From: Prorocentrum cordatum
Taxonomy: Eukaryota > Sar > Dinophyceae > Prorocentrales > Prorocentraceae
DNA: 64,000 nt
NCBI GenBank assembly: GCA_963575745.1
Contig: CAUYUJ010016296.1
Location: 161,289 to 225,288, forward strand
Reading direction: 5' to 3'
Positions 43,381 through 52,885 of this stretch are shown one piece after another. Both the position numbers and the translations under genes were made by a program. The notes under the pieces are model-generated. The model was not told where the DNA came from and searched no databases. It was given only the letters and a program-made list of their open reading frames with translations. Position 1 is the stretch's first letter. Each line of letters begins with the position of its first letter.

Positions 43381-43699
43381 TGTTTGCAGCGGGAGTTCGC
43401 GTCAAATTTCAGACGGGACCATCGTCATTTTCGCGATGGCCCCGTCTCAGTCTGCGAGCCCGAGTCTCACGTCCTGAGGCCCGCGAGCCCGAGTCTCACG
43501 TCCCCCCGAGCCTCGCAATTGAATTCCCGAAGCAGCTGTCCGCGAGGGCTTCCGCCGCCCTCACGTCGCGCCTCGGCGAGCTTCTGCTAGCGGCCGCGCA
43601 GGACGCCGACGCGGGGCCGTGGCTCGGCGCACGCGGGCTGCCGTGAATGGTCGACCCTTCGTTGCATTGATATACGGCGGCGTGTCGTTGCCAGGATAC

Positions 43700-43804
43700 C
43701 GCCCGATCACCATCACCCTCACTCATCATCATTTATCATCCTCATCATCATCATCAACGTCATCGTCATCATCAACGTCATCGTCATCATCATCATCATC
43801 ACCG

Positions 43805-43886
<82 letters not shown>

Positions 43887-43900
43887 TTTCATCATCACCA
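43700..43900. repeat. (CAT)n microsatellite
   Basis: CAT triplets with a few CGT and CAA variants at both ends. Confidence 0.95.
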
Positions 43901-44637
43901 TCATCGCCATCGTCGTTATCATGTTTCGCGAACGCTAGCTATCGCGCGCCCGCGCTTGCAATCGCACGCGCACGAACACGCGCGCGCGCAGTTTTTTGGC
44001 GTCACGGCCCCGCGCGCAGCGACAGGGCGTCCGAATTTGGTGAAGAGAACGCAGCCCCACGCGCGCGCGCTCACACTCGCATTGTAATCGTTTCCCGCGC
44101 TCACGTGCGCACTCGCAATTTCACTCGACCGTCTTTCGACGCTCGCGCACGCGCGCGCGCTCACTTTTTCAGGCGCCGCGCTCCCGCGCGTGCACAGAGA
44201 CACACAGACGCGCACGTTCGCATTAACATGCAGTCGTACTCACGTGCGCGCGCCATCGCCATCACCGTCGTCGTCGTGTCCCACGCACATGCGCGCAATC
44301 ACATTCCTGTACGCCCGAGTTCGCACGCGAACGCGCGCATCCCGCACACTCACGCAGCTACGCCTTCACCCTCCCGCGCTACACAGTCACGCCTCCGCGT
44401 ACTCGCATGGTCACGCGCCCATGCTGAGACGCTTTCACACGCGTGCCATCACCGTCGCCGTCGTTATCTTCATTGTTCACGCGTACGCACGCACGCGCTT
44501 TCGCTTTCATGTGCCGGCCGTCCCAACCCCACCCCCCGCTCGCACAGACTCATTTTCTCACGCGCCCGTATTCCCACACTCACAGTCAACAAAAAGATTT
44601 GGAGGAAGAGGACGAGGATATGGAGGATGATGTGGAG
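43900..44637. other. CGCG/CACG-rich flank of the large retrotransposon
   Basis: Alternating purine-pyrimidine CGCGCG and ACGCGC words abound (about 43940-44520), a composition prone to Z-DNA. It ends in 'gaggaagaggacgaggatatggaggatgatgtggagg' at the retrotransposon boundary. No gene supported. Confidence 0.6.
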
Positions 44638-44839
44638 GATATCCCCTCAAGCAGCACTGGTAAACTAAAACCTCTTGAGTCTAGTAGGCGAGGCTCAAGA
44701 GGGGAGGGAGAGGGACGGACGCGACCTCAGATGATGACGACGACCTTTTGCCAAAGGGGCAGTGCTGCACCTCTGTGCCGGCGCCCGGCGCCCCGCGCGC
44801 CGGCGCCGTCTTCGGCCACGCGCGGCGGGCCACGCCGCC
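44638..44839 (-). repeat. split direct repeat B2 (3' end)
   Basis: 202 bp beginning 'gatatcccctcaagcagcactgg' on the + strand. It forms the 3' terminus of the element on the minus strand. The outer flank is 'gatgatgtggag'. Confidence 0.92.
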
Positions 44840-44925
44840 GCCGAGGCACTCTAGCGCCTCGGCGGCGCTGTAAAAGTCCAGAAAAGGGGCGGGTAGGGAG
44901 CCCTGCGGGGCTCCCAGGGTGGGCC

Positions 44926-45087
44926 AGCTTGGCCTTGAAAAGGCTTGAGCCGCCAAGCGGCTGCGAAGAGAGAGGGAGAGAGAAAGGGCAAGCAAAGAGG
45001 CAAGGGCAGGAGCAAGGGAACCACAAGTGGAAGCCCGCGCCAGTTCTGGAAGCGGGGAGATCCATCAGTTTTACCAAACATCCTAGA
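44926..45087 (-). repeat. split direct repeat A2
   Basis: The internal 3' copy of A, lying between B1 and B2. About 86 bp (44840-44925) separate it from B2 and have no counterpart beside A1. Confidence 0.92.
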
Positions 45088-45287
45088 TATCCCCTCAAGC
45101 AACACTGGTAAACGAAAACCTCTTGAGCCTAGTAGGCGGGGCTCAAGAGGGGGGGTAGAGGGACGGGCGCGACCTCAGATGATGACGACGACCTTTTGCC
45201 AAAGGGGCAGTGCTGCACCTCTGTGCCGGCGCCCGGCGCTCCACGCGCCAGCGCCGTCTTCGGCCGCGCGCAGCGGGCCACGCCGCC
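45086..45287 (-). repeat. split direct repeat B1
   Basis: 202 bp beginning 'gatatcccctcaagcaacactgg' on the + strand, directly adjoining A2. Matches B2 without gaps. Confidence 0.92.
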
Positions 45288-45429
45288 CCCCTCCCCCTGC
45301 GAGCGCACCACCACGCCGAACTGGCTGTAGTGGGTCGCGTAGTCGCCGACCTTGTCGGCGTAGAACAGCCCCGGCATCTGCGGCACGTTGCCGCGTCTGC
45401 CCAGCAAGGTGGGCCCGCAGGCGCAGGGC

Positions 45430-45965
45430 GGCACGCCGCCGGCGCCTGCGGTGGTTCTTCGTGCGCCCTAGGCGGCAGCCCTGGGCTGGCCGCCGGCTCC
45501 CCACGTAGCCGCCACCGCCGTCCCCCACGACGGCGCTGCCGGTTGCCGGGCCGGCGCGGCGCTCTTGCCCTCAGGCGCCAGCTGCTGCCGCGCCGCGCCC
45601 GGCTGCTCGCAAGCGCAAAGCTGAGCGCGAGCGCCAGGCTGAGCTCAGCCGGCGTCGCGCGGCCGCTCGCACGGCGGGTGCCGGCGGCGGTGGTTCCTCC
45701 TGCGCCCTGTGCGGCAGCCCTGGCTGGGCTAGCCGCCGGCGCCCCCTCGTAGCCGCCACTGCCGCCCCCATGACGGCGCTGCCGGGTGCCAGGCCGGCGC
45801 GGCGCCTGCCCACGGGCAGCAGCGGCCGCAGCGCGCGCCCAGCTTGTTCGCAAGTGCGAAGTTGATCGCGAGCGCCAGGCTGAACTCAGCTGGCGCCGCG
45901 CGGCCGCCCGCGCGGCGGTTGCCGGCGGCGGTCCACCGCTGCCCGCTCGGCTGCTGGCCGGCGGC
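45430..45965 (-). repeat. GC-rich tandem repeat in the element's 3' untranslated region
   Basis: Two full units and a partial third, period about 240 bp ('tgcggtggttcttcgtgcgccct...ggcggcagccctgg' to 'gagcgccaggctgagctcagc'), between the ORF2 stop and B1. The + strand reads as Cys-containing frames, but the copies differ by frame-changing indels, so it is considered noncoding. Confidence 0.7.
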
Positions 45966-45976
45966 AGCCCCGCACC

Positions 45977-48900
45977 TTAGTCACGATGCGGCCTCTGCTC
46001 CCCTCCACGGGGCCATTCTGGCGACCTGCGGTGCCCTGACGGGGCCACCTCCCGCGTCGCTTCGTTGGCCCGGCGGAAGCCCTGGGTCTCGTGCACGTAC
46101 CTCACGCCGTTGTAGTGCACCGGGCCCATCACCCCTGCGTCGCAGTGCGTCCTCTGCGGCTGCTTGGGAGGCTTGTGCGCCTTCGGCGTCTGCTGCGCTG
46201 TGGCCTGCTGTGCTTCTGGCTCCGGCCTCTCCTCGTTCTTCTTGGCCATCCCGCAGCAGCAGCAGCCGAGCACCCCGATGCCCGCCGCAAGCAGCACTGC
46301 GATCGTGGCCACCACTTTCAGCGCCGTCTCCACTGGGAAGACGACCGCCGCCGTGCCCATCTGCGGCTCCCAGCGAAGCGTGGCCCCCTGGGCCCTGCTG
46401 TCGACTGCTGCCACTTCCTGGCTCTGTATCTCCCCGGCTGCCGTCGTGAGCACTGTCGCCACCAGCGCTGCACACAGCATGCCTGCGCGGGGGATGCGGG
46501 CTCTGCGGTTGCTGCCGCGCTCGCTGGCCGCCCCTCCGCGCCTTCGCTGCTGCCTGTACTGCCACGCAGTGCCTAGCAGCACCGCTGCCAGCAGCACTCC
46601 CGCTGCCATCGCCCAAGCCCCCAAGCCGACCGGGAGCACGAAGATCAGCAGGTTCTGGCTCTCCGCCGGGTCGACCTTGATCACGTAGCCGTCTGCGCTG
46701 CCAGCCGTAGCGGCGAGCGTCGTCACGGCCAGCGCCGCTCTGGGCCACAGCGGGGTCGGGCTCCTGCCCGCGCGGCGCTCGCCTTCGGCCGCGTGGGCCG
46801 GCGGCGCCGTGAGCTCGGACGTGTCTGTCGCCACGTCGGTCGAGATGCCGCGCATGGGCTCGTGGCTCTCCCGCAGGTCCCCGTGGAAGCTGTCGGAGGC
46901 CCAGCGCCCGAAGCGCTTGACGCGCTGCAGGTCGTCCACGGCGTGGCACATCGCTGTCTCGCCTCCGATGCGGAGGCCGTGCGAGCCGAAGCCCTCCTTC
47001 CTCGGCCCCGCGGCCAGCCCCGCGATCGCCAGGTAGTGTTGCACCTCCTCGCGGCGGATGGGTGCTCCGCTCGCCCAGCGGAAGAGCGGGGGATCCTCCT
47101 CGCTCCCTCGCAGCCTCTGTGGGTAGTGCTGCTCCAGCTGGCGGAGGGCAGCCACAGGGCGCAGCGACGTGCCTGTCTGATATTGATTCCTTACGCACCC
47201 CACATTGTACTGGTCTGTCTTCGAAGAGGTGATATGGAGCACCGCCTCCATCGCGTCCTTGAAGGTGCAGGGCTGGTTGTTGCCGTCGCGGCCCGTGAGG
47301 TCCACGCCGCGCACGACGCGCTCTCGTCTCCATGTCTTCCCAGGCTGAATCAGGTACTCTGACGCCCTCAACATGAGGAAGAGGGCCACCTCCACGGCGG
47401 CCCACAGGACCGCGGTGTCCATCTCGGGGAGGTTCGTCTGGTCCCTCAAGAAGCCTTGGAGCCGCAGGAGCATGCGTGGTGTCACTGGCCGCTTCCGCCC
47501 GCTCGGCCCCTGGCCTCTCTGGAGGCCGGCGAGCGTGGACCAGAGGCGGCCTCGGTGGAGTAGAGGGTCCGGGTATCCGACCACGAGGTGGGCGAAGCGC
47601 ACCGCGAACAACTTCTGTTTGATCGTGCCTTCCGTGCGCTTCAGCACCTTGGCCAGCGCGACGACGAAGCCCAGCAGTGCCTCCTTGTTGGCGTGGCGCT
47701 CCTCGCGATCGCGTCCCTCCAGCCCTGGCGACTCTCCTTGGGCTGCCCTGAAGCCCTGCCACTGTCTCCAGCCGGTCTCATAGCCGGCGCGGGTTCCCTC
47801 GGACAGCCGTAGCATCAGCGCCTCGCGCTTCTGCTCTTCGATCCACCCGCCGTAGTCCTCCCCTCCCAGGGTCGGGTGGTCCGGCAGGGCGATGGCGGCT
47901 CGAGCTCGACCCAGCGCGACCGGCTTGACCAACCCCTGGGTCTCCACCTTCTTGCCCCGGTTGGGGCTCCGCTTCCGCCGCTTCTTGGGCGTGCTGACGG
48001 CTGCGTTCAGGTCCACCTCCTTGGCATCAGGAGGGGGCTCGGGACCCCGCGCGAGGTCCTCCTCGATTGCCTTGAAGCGGACGCCTTGGCTCTTGCGCCT
48101 CGCCTTGTGGGTGTCGTCGCTCAGCACCCCTGCGTGCTGGTCGTCCTCGGGGGTTTCGGCCTTCGCCCGGAGCTCGCCCCGTGCCCGGGCCCTGAGCCAC
48201 CGCCGGGTCGTCTCCCAGGCGGCCGACTCCGCGGGGTCACGGCAGCCGCCCGCCCGCTGGGTGGTCTGCGACAGCGCGTCCACAGTGGCGCCCAGGACGG
48301 CTCTCGCCGTCTCGGGTGGCAAGGCCCTCGCTGCTTCTCGCATCAAAGTGGCCTCGGTGTCGCCCTGGGCCCGCCTCCTTACCCAAGTTGCTTGGTCGCC
48401 CCCCTGCGCGATCCAGACCTCCTCTGGCGACAGCGCCCTGATGCGCCCGCCGCTGCTTCCTGGGACATGGGCCAACGTTCCTCCCGGTCCGCCCGGGCCC
48501 TCTGTGGGCCAGCGAACCGTGCCGATCGGGCCGTCGATTGAGCAGACCAGGTGCTTCGTGCCAGCGAGCTTAAAGTGGCCGATGCCCTTGGGCAGCATGG
48601 GGTCGGAACCTCCTCGAGCTGCTGGGTCCCAGGTGACGTTTCCCTCGTCGTCGAGCCAGTGGTGATCGCCTTCGCTGAGCTTGTCCTTCAGCGCGTGCTT
48701 CGCCCCGTGGGGACAGCGGCGCGCCGGCGGCATGCGCATGCCCGCCAGGCTAGCGCCTGCCGGTCCCCGGCCTGCCACGATCAAGCTCCGAGCTCGGGCT
48801 GTCATGTCGCCGTAGTGGGTGCAGACGACCTCCAGGTCGTACGTGCGGTATCCCAGCTTGCGCAGCGCCTTGACGACGCGGGTCAGGTCGAGCTTGCCAG

Positions 48901-51900
48901 GGGCGTCGACCACGACGACCTGCGGCCTCGCCCGGGTGATGGCTGACACCAGTTTCTCGACTTCAAAGCCCTTCGGGTCCGGGGACAGCGTGCACATGAT
49001 CCAGTCCACCCCCGTTGGGTTGCCTGTCGTCAGTTCACCACCTAGCTGCTCCCAGGCGCGCCCGTAAGTCCCCAGTGGGCTCCCGAGTTCAAGTCCCCGG
49101 CGCCCTTTGAGGGCGAGGTTGCGCGGCGCTGCTGCTGGAGTCCTCAGCGCCCGATGTCGGAGCGCTGACTCCGCAATGGGCCCTTCCCCCCCAGGCAATC
49201 GCAGGAGGTGCTCCTTTGCCTCGGCCAACATCTTCCCCCACTCCTCGGGCGGCTCGATGCGGGTCCACCCCTTGCGCAGGAGCTCGGAGTGGACCTTCTT
49301 GGCCTCCTCCCGCGACAGCCAGTCCGCGATGTCGTTGTGGTAGGTGCGGATGTACAGTGCGGTCGTGCTGAACCCGTGGCAAGCCTCTAGGCGCTGAGTG
49401 AGGCGAATGAGGTGCCGCGCGAGCGGGTGCTTGGGCCGCCTCTCGGAAATCCACGACCGTACCTTCATGTTATCGGTGACGTAGAAGACCAGCACGCCCC
49501 GCCACTCGCCACCCCTTGCGGCGGCCGGGGCCACGAACGCAAGCAGCTCCACGATGGCTATAGCCCAGTCCTTCTCGGCCCCCGGGTGGCTCAGCACGTC
49601 CTCCAGCTGGCGGAGGAGCGGGGCGGCGTCCACGGCCATGTAGTGGGGTGGCGCCGCTTTGCTGCCGGCCACCGCGCGCCCCCAGTCGATGCTGCCAATG
49701 GTCGCCGTGGTGGCGTCGCCTCCAGTCCATCTTGTCCGGGCGGCGGCTCCTGGGAGTGCCGGGCGCTCGCGCGGCCCTAGACAGGACATGAAGCTCGCTT
49801 CGAAGGTGGGCGCCCAGGCCTCGGGCGCGTCGAAGAGCACCCGCAGCAGCTCGAGGGTCTGGTCCCACTCGTCCCAGGCAAGGGCGATCTCCTCGGCGCT
49901 CCCTCGGGGCTCTGCCCATGCCGCCCCGAGCCCGCCACCGAGGAGGCGATCGATGACCGGCAGCTCGGGCTTGATAGTCGGCTGCGTGGCCACCCAGAAC
50001 TGGGCGAAGCCCCTCAGCTCCTGGACGACCTTGATGGGGGCCCGACGACGCCCATAGCGGAGCTCGTCGATCGCCGGGAGGTGGGCGGCTTTCACGCACT
50101 TGGGCTCTGGAAGCCTCGAGCGCTGCTTGTCCACGTCCAGGTGGAGGCCCCAGACCAGCTGTTCTGCCTGGAAGGTGCCCTCCTCCGCCATCTTGTCAAC
50201 GTTGATTGCGTCGTCACCCCAGACGCGCCTCATGCTCGTGTCGCAGTCGCCTGCGCTGAGCCAGGGCCTGAGACCGACCAGAGGCTCGACCAAGACGCCG
50301 TCGTCCATCAGCCACTCGGATGACCAGCGCACTGCGTCGTTGACTTCGGGGTTCGGCGGGCGGCGCCGCTCGCGGTCCCACTTGGCACTCCAGGCGAACG
50401 CCATGTACTCGCCAGGGGACCCCGACCACCCGAAGACCATCACGCAGTGGATCATGATCACGCGTGTGGCCAGGCCCGCGGCGTCGCCCGGGAGGGAGGT
50501 GCCGAACTCGGCCACATCCTCTTCGCGCACCCAGTGCCGCTTGAAGGCCCGCGAAACGTCCCTCTTGGCTATCACCTGCGGCGCACCTGGGTGGCGCGCG
50601 GACCACCAGAGAGACAGGTGCACGAGGGCTTCGTGCTTAGGCTGAAGCGCCGGCGGATGCAGCTCCTTGGGCGAGTCCCCATTGGCGACCCGCATAGCGT
50701 GTATGGGGCGCCCCTCGCTGCTCACCGTGCGGTCGGGCAGCATCTTAGGCACTCGCCCTGACGGGCTCTCGATGAGCTCCGAGGCGGACAAGGCCTCCTC
50801 GGCCTCTGGGGTGGCCCAGAGCACGGCGCCGTAGGATGTATCCTTCCAGGCTTTAGCGTACATCTCCAGGGCGTGGTCCCTCGCTGAAGCGTGGGGCTTG
50901 GCCACGGTGCGCCGCCTGGGCTGCTGCCTCCGTACAGGGGCACCCTTGCTCGCCATCTCCTGGAGGTACTGCCGGTGGTCCTCCTCCAGGGCTGCGCCGA
51001 ACTCGGGATCGAGCACCCCTCCGAGAGGATTCCCGAGGACGCGCTCCCGCTCCTCGCGGAGCCGCGCCGCGGCGGTTTCCACGCTCCCCGCGGCGAGGAG
51101 CAGGCGGTTCCCCAGGCTCGTCACCTCCTTCACCAGCTCTGGGGCGAACTCGGCATGCTCCAGGCACCAGGCCAAGTACTCCTTGGCCTCCAGGGCTCCA
51201 GGGTGGGGCGCCGCCGGCGGCGCTGCTTGGCGCTCGCTCTGGCGTGCTTCCGCTCTGCTCTCGTGGTGCACGTCCTGGCGGGCATCCGCTGGCGGCATCT
51301 CGGGGCCTCCGCATCTGCGCCCGGGGCCCCTTGGGTCAGGGGCGGAGCTGCGCCCGCGGCTCTCGTCCGGAGGCGACCTCGCTCGCAGTCCACCTCGGGC
51401 GGCGGGGGCCATCGTCTCAGATGCGGACGACTCTGAGCCGCCGTGCGCCTCTCCGGAGGACCTCGCTCTCTCGTGGGGGTCCGCCCCCCCACCTTTCCTG
51501 CTGCTGCGGCTGCGGGCGCTGGGAACGCCCTGGCCCTCGTGCTCCTCAATGTAGGTCTTCTCGGTCTCGACGTAGATGGGGTCCAGGACCCCTCCCCCGG
51601 CATGCTCGTCTCGCGGGATGCCGAGGCTCTTCATCTTGACCTTCAATGTCTCGTGCTCCTCCACGTAGCGCGCCAGGATCTCGCCGAGCTGGCGAGGCTC
51701 CGGCGCCAGGGACGGGTCCGTCGGGTCGGCCCCGGGGTATTCTCGCATTGGCACGTCGCAGATCTGCCCGATCCCGTTCAGGTACAAGATGTCCGCGTGC
51801 TGGAGGTCGTAGCTCTTGCCACCCCTCCGTGCGTCGTTGAAGTTCCTGACGAAGCGCCGAGCGGCGTTGCACTTGTGGGCTCCCCCGCGACAGGCTACGC

Positions 51901-52885
51901 CCGGATGTGCCTCGGCGGCCCTGCGCCCTGCCTCGTCGGAGGTGGCCCCTGGGTCTTCCTCCGCCTCAGGTGGAGGGGGGGCCTCTGGGGGCTCCTGCGG
52001 GCTCTGAGGCCCCGGGGGGGCACTGGCGGCCCTCTGGTCCTCGCGCTCCTTCCGGCGCGCCTCGCGCTCGAGCCGGGCAGCGCGGCGGGCCTGGACCTCG
52101 TTGCGCCTGATCTCCAGCTGCCCGACTGCGTGCGCAGCGCTCCGCTCCTGGTCGCCGCCCTCACTGGCCACGCGAGCGTGTTGCCCCTGGGCCTCGGCGA
52201 GCTGCTCCTCCACCCGTCTCAGGGCACCTGAGCTCCTCGAGGTGCCCCCGCTGGACGGGGGGACTGAGCTTGCCCGCGCGCCGCCTGCTGCTGCAGCCAC
52301 CTCGCTGAATGTTGGTGCTGGCATGCGGCTGCTGCTGGCTGCTGAGCTCGCCGCAGCCCCGCTTGGCCCCGCTGCTGCTGCTGCGGCCGAAGCCCGGTCA
52401 GCGATCCTGGCCGTGATCCTCCGCTGACCTGCCTGGGCGGTGGCGCCGGGTGCTGGTTGCTGATCTCGATTCCACCTTGGGCTCCAGCTGGTCCACTCCT
52501 TCGGCGGCTTCAACGTGGCCCACAGCAGCAACTTCTCGCCGGGGCGCACCGCCTCCTCGTCGTCGAGAGGCGGCCCATGTGCGCCTGCTGTGTCCTCGTC
52601 CTCCGTGTACTCGAAGAGGTGCAGCTGATCTGCGTCGAAGAAGCCTCCGGACAGTGCCTCCGAGACCCTCAGCCTTGCCTTGACCTCCCCAGCCTCGATG
52701 GCGGTTCTCCTCCTCCTCCTCCTCTTCGGGACTCTCATCCCCATCGCCGTCATCGTCACCACCTCCGCCAGATCCGCCTCCTCCACGAGCGGCAGCTTCA
52801 CGTGCTTCACGCTTGCGCGCTTTGTTGCGCTTCCAGCCTCCTCGCTTGCCGCCCCGCTTGCCGCCCCGCTTCTCGTCGCCACCAC
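45977..52885 (-). CDS. ORF2 polyprotein: RT, RNase H, C5-methyltransferase-like domain, tyrosine recombinase, membrane tail
   Basis: 2,302 codons without interruption. RT: 'AKRDVSRAFKRHW' (motif A), 'FGWSGSPGEYMAF' (B) and 'WLMDDGVLV' (C, MDD at 860-862). RNase H carboxylates: a GGD near 1070, Glu1113 ('VELLAF'), Asp1138 ('VTDNMKV') and Asp1188 ('NDIADWLSR'). Residues about 1260-1510 resemble a cytosine-C5 methyltransferase: 'LELGSPLG' (I-like), 'RPQVVVVDAPG' (VI-like), 'MTARARSLIVAGR' (VIII-like) and 'LSPEEVWIAQGG' (IX/X-like), but the PC of motif IV is not evident. Tyrosine recombinase (about 1685-2010): Arg1840, Lys1889, His1969..Arg1972 and Trp1995, with Asp2003 at the expected nucleophilic Tyr. 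Three hydrophobic segments follow (about 2081-2107, 2135-2151, 2181-2212). The first ~55 residues overlap another frame, and true coding probably enters this frame near 52,715. Confidence 0.85.
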   Translation of the reverse strand: MVATRSGAASGAASEEAGSATKRASVKHVKLPLVEEADLAEVVTMTAMGMRVPKRRRRRRTAIEAGEVKARLRVSEALSGGFFDADQLHLFEYTEDEDTAGAHGPPLDDEEAVRPGEKLLLWATLKPPKEWTSWSPRWNRDQQPAPGATAQAGQRRITARIADRASAAAAAAGPSGAAASSAASSSRMPAPTFSEVAAAAGGARASSVPPSSGGTSRSSGALRRVEEQLAEAQGQHARVASEGGDQERSAAHAVGQLEIRRNEVQARRAARLEREARRKEREDQRAASAPPGPQSPQEPPEAPPPPEAEEDPGATSDEAGRRAAEAHPGVACRGGAHKCNAARRFVRNFNDARRGGKSYDLQHADILYLNGIGQICDVPMREYPGADPTDPSLAPEPRQLGEILARYVEEHETLKVKMKSLGIPRDEHAGGGVLDPIYVETEKTYIEEHEGQGVPSARSRSSRKGGGADPHERARSSGEAHGGSESSASETMAPAARGGLRARSPPDESRGRSSAPDPRGPGRRCGGPEMPPADARQDVHHESRAEARQSERQAAPPAAPHPGALEAKEYLAWCLEHAEFAPELVKEVTSLGNRLLLAAGSVETAAARLREERERVLGNPLGGVLDPEFGAALEEDHRQYLQEMASKGAPVRRQQPRRRTVAKPHASARDHALEMYAKAWKDTSYGAVLWATPEAEEALSASELIESPSGRVPKMLPDRTVSSEGRPIHAMRVANGDSPKELHPPALQPKHEALVHLSLWWSARHPGAPQVIAKRDVSRAFKRHWVREEDVAEFGTSLPGDAAGLATRVIMIHCVMVFGWSGSPGEYMAFAWSAKWDRERRRPPNPEVNDAVRWSSEWLMDDGVLVEPLVGLRPWLSAGDCDTSMRRVWGDDAINVDKMAEEGTFQAEQLVWGLHLDVDKQRSRLPEPKCVKAAHLPAIDELRYGRRRAPIKVVQELRGFAQFWVATQPTIKPELPVIDRLLGGGLGAAWAEPRGSAEEIALAWDEWDQTLELLRVLFDAPEAWAPTFEASFMSCLGPRERPALPGAAARTRWTGGDATTATIGSIDWGRAVAGSKAAPPHYMAVDAAPLLRQLEDVLSHPGAEKDWAIAIVELLAFVAPAAARGGEWRGVLVFYVTDNMKVRSWISERRPKHPLARHLIRLTQRLEACHGFSTTALYIRTYHNDIADWLSREEAKKVHSELLRKGWTRIEPPEEWGKMLAEAKEHLLRLPGGEGPIAESALRHRALRTPAAAPRNLALKGRRGLELGSPLGTYGRAWEQLGGELTTGNPTGVDWIMCTLSPDPKGFEVEKLVSAITRARPQVVVVDAPGKLDLTRVVKALRKLGYRTYDLEVVCTHYGDMTARARSLIVAGRGPAGASLAGMRMPPARRCPHGAKHALKDKLSEGDHHWLDDEGNVTWDPAARGGSDPMLPKGIGHFKLAGTKHLVCSIDGPIGTVRWPTEGPGGPGGTLAHVPGSSGGRIRALSPEEVWIAQGGDQATWVRRRAQGDTEATLMREAARALPPETARAVLGATVDALSQTTQRAGGCRDPAESAAWETTRRWLRARARGELRAKAETPEDDQHAGVLSDDTHKARRKSQGVRFKAIEEDLARGPEPPPDAKEVDLNAAVSTPKKRRKRSPNRGKKVETQGLVKPVALGRARAAIALPDHPTLGGEDYGGWIEEQKREALMLRLSEGTRAGYETGWRQWQGFRAAQGESPGLEGRDREERHANKEALLGFVVALAKVLKRTEGTIKQKLFAVRFAHLVVGYPDPLLHRGRLWSTLAGLQRGQGPSGRKRPVTPRMLLRLQGFLRDQTNLPEMDTAVLWAAVEVALFLMLRASEYLIQPGKTWRRERVVRGVDLTGRDGNNQPCTFKDAMEAVLHITSSKTDQYNVGCVRNQYQTGTSLRPVAALRQLEQHYPQRLRGSEEDPPLFRWASGAPIRREEVQHYLAIAGLAAGPRKEGFGSHGLRIGGETAMCHAVDDLQRVKRFGRWASDSFHGDLRESHEPMRGISTDVATDTSELTAPPAHAAEGERRAGRSPTPLWPRAALAVTTLAATAGSADGYVIKVDPAESQNLLIFVLPVGLGAWAMAAGVLLAAVLLGTAWQYRQQRRRGGAASERGSNRRARIPRAGMLCAALVATVLTTAAGEIQSQEVAAVDSRAQGATLRWEPQMGTAAVVFPVETALKVVATIAVLLAAGIGVLGCCCCGMAKKNEERPEPEAQQATAQQTPKAHKPPKQPQRTHCDAGVMGPVHYNGVRYVHETQGFRRANEATREVAPSGHRRSPEWPRGGEQRPHRD

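Noticed and set aside
47876-48665. plus-strand frames over ORF2
   Set aside because: Shadows of the 2,302-codon minus-strand ORF, which carries the motifs.
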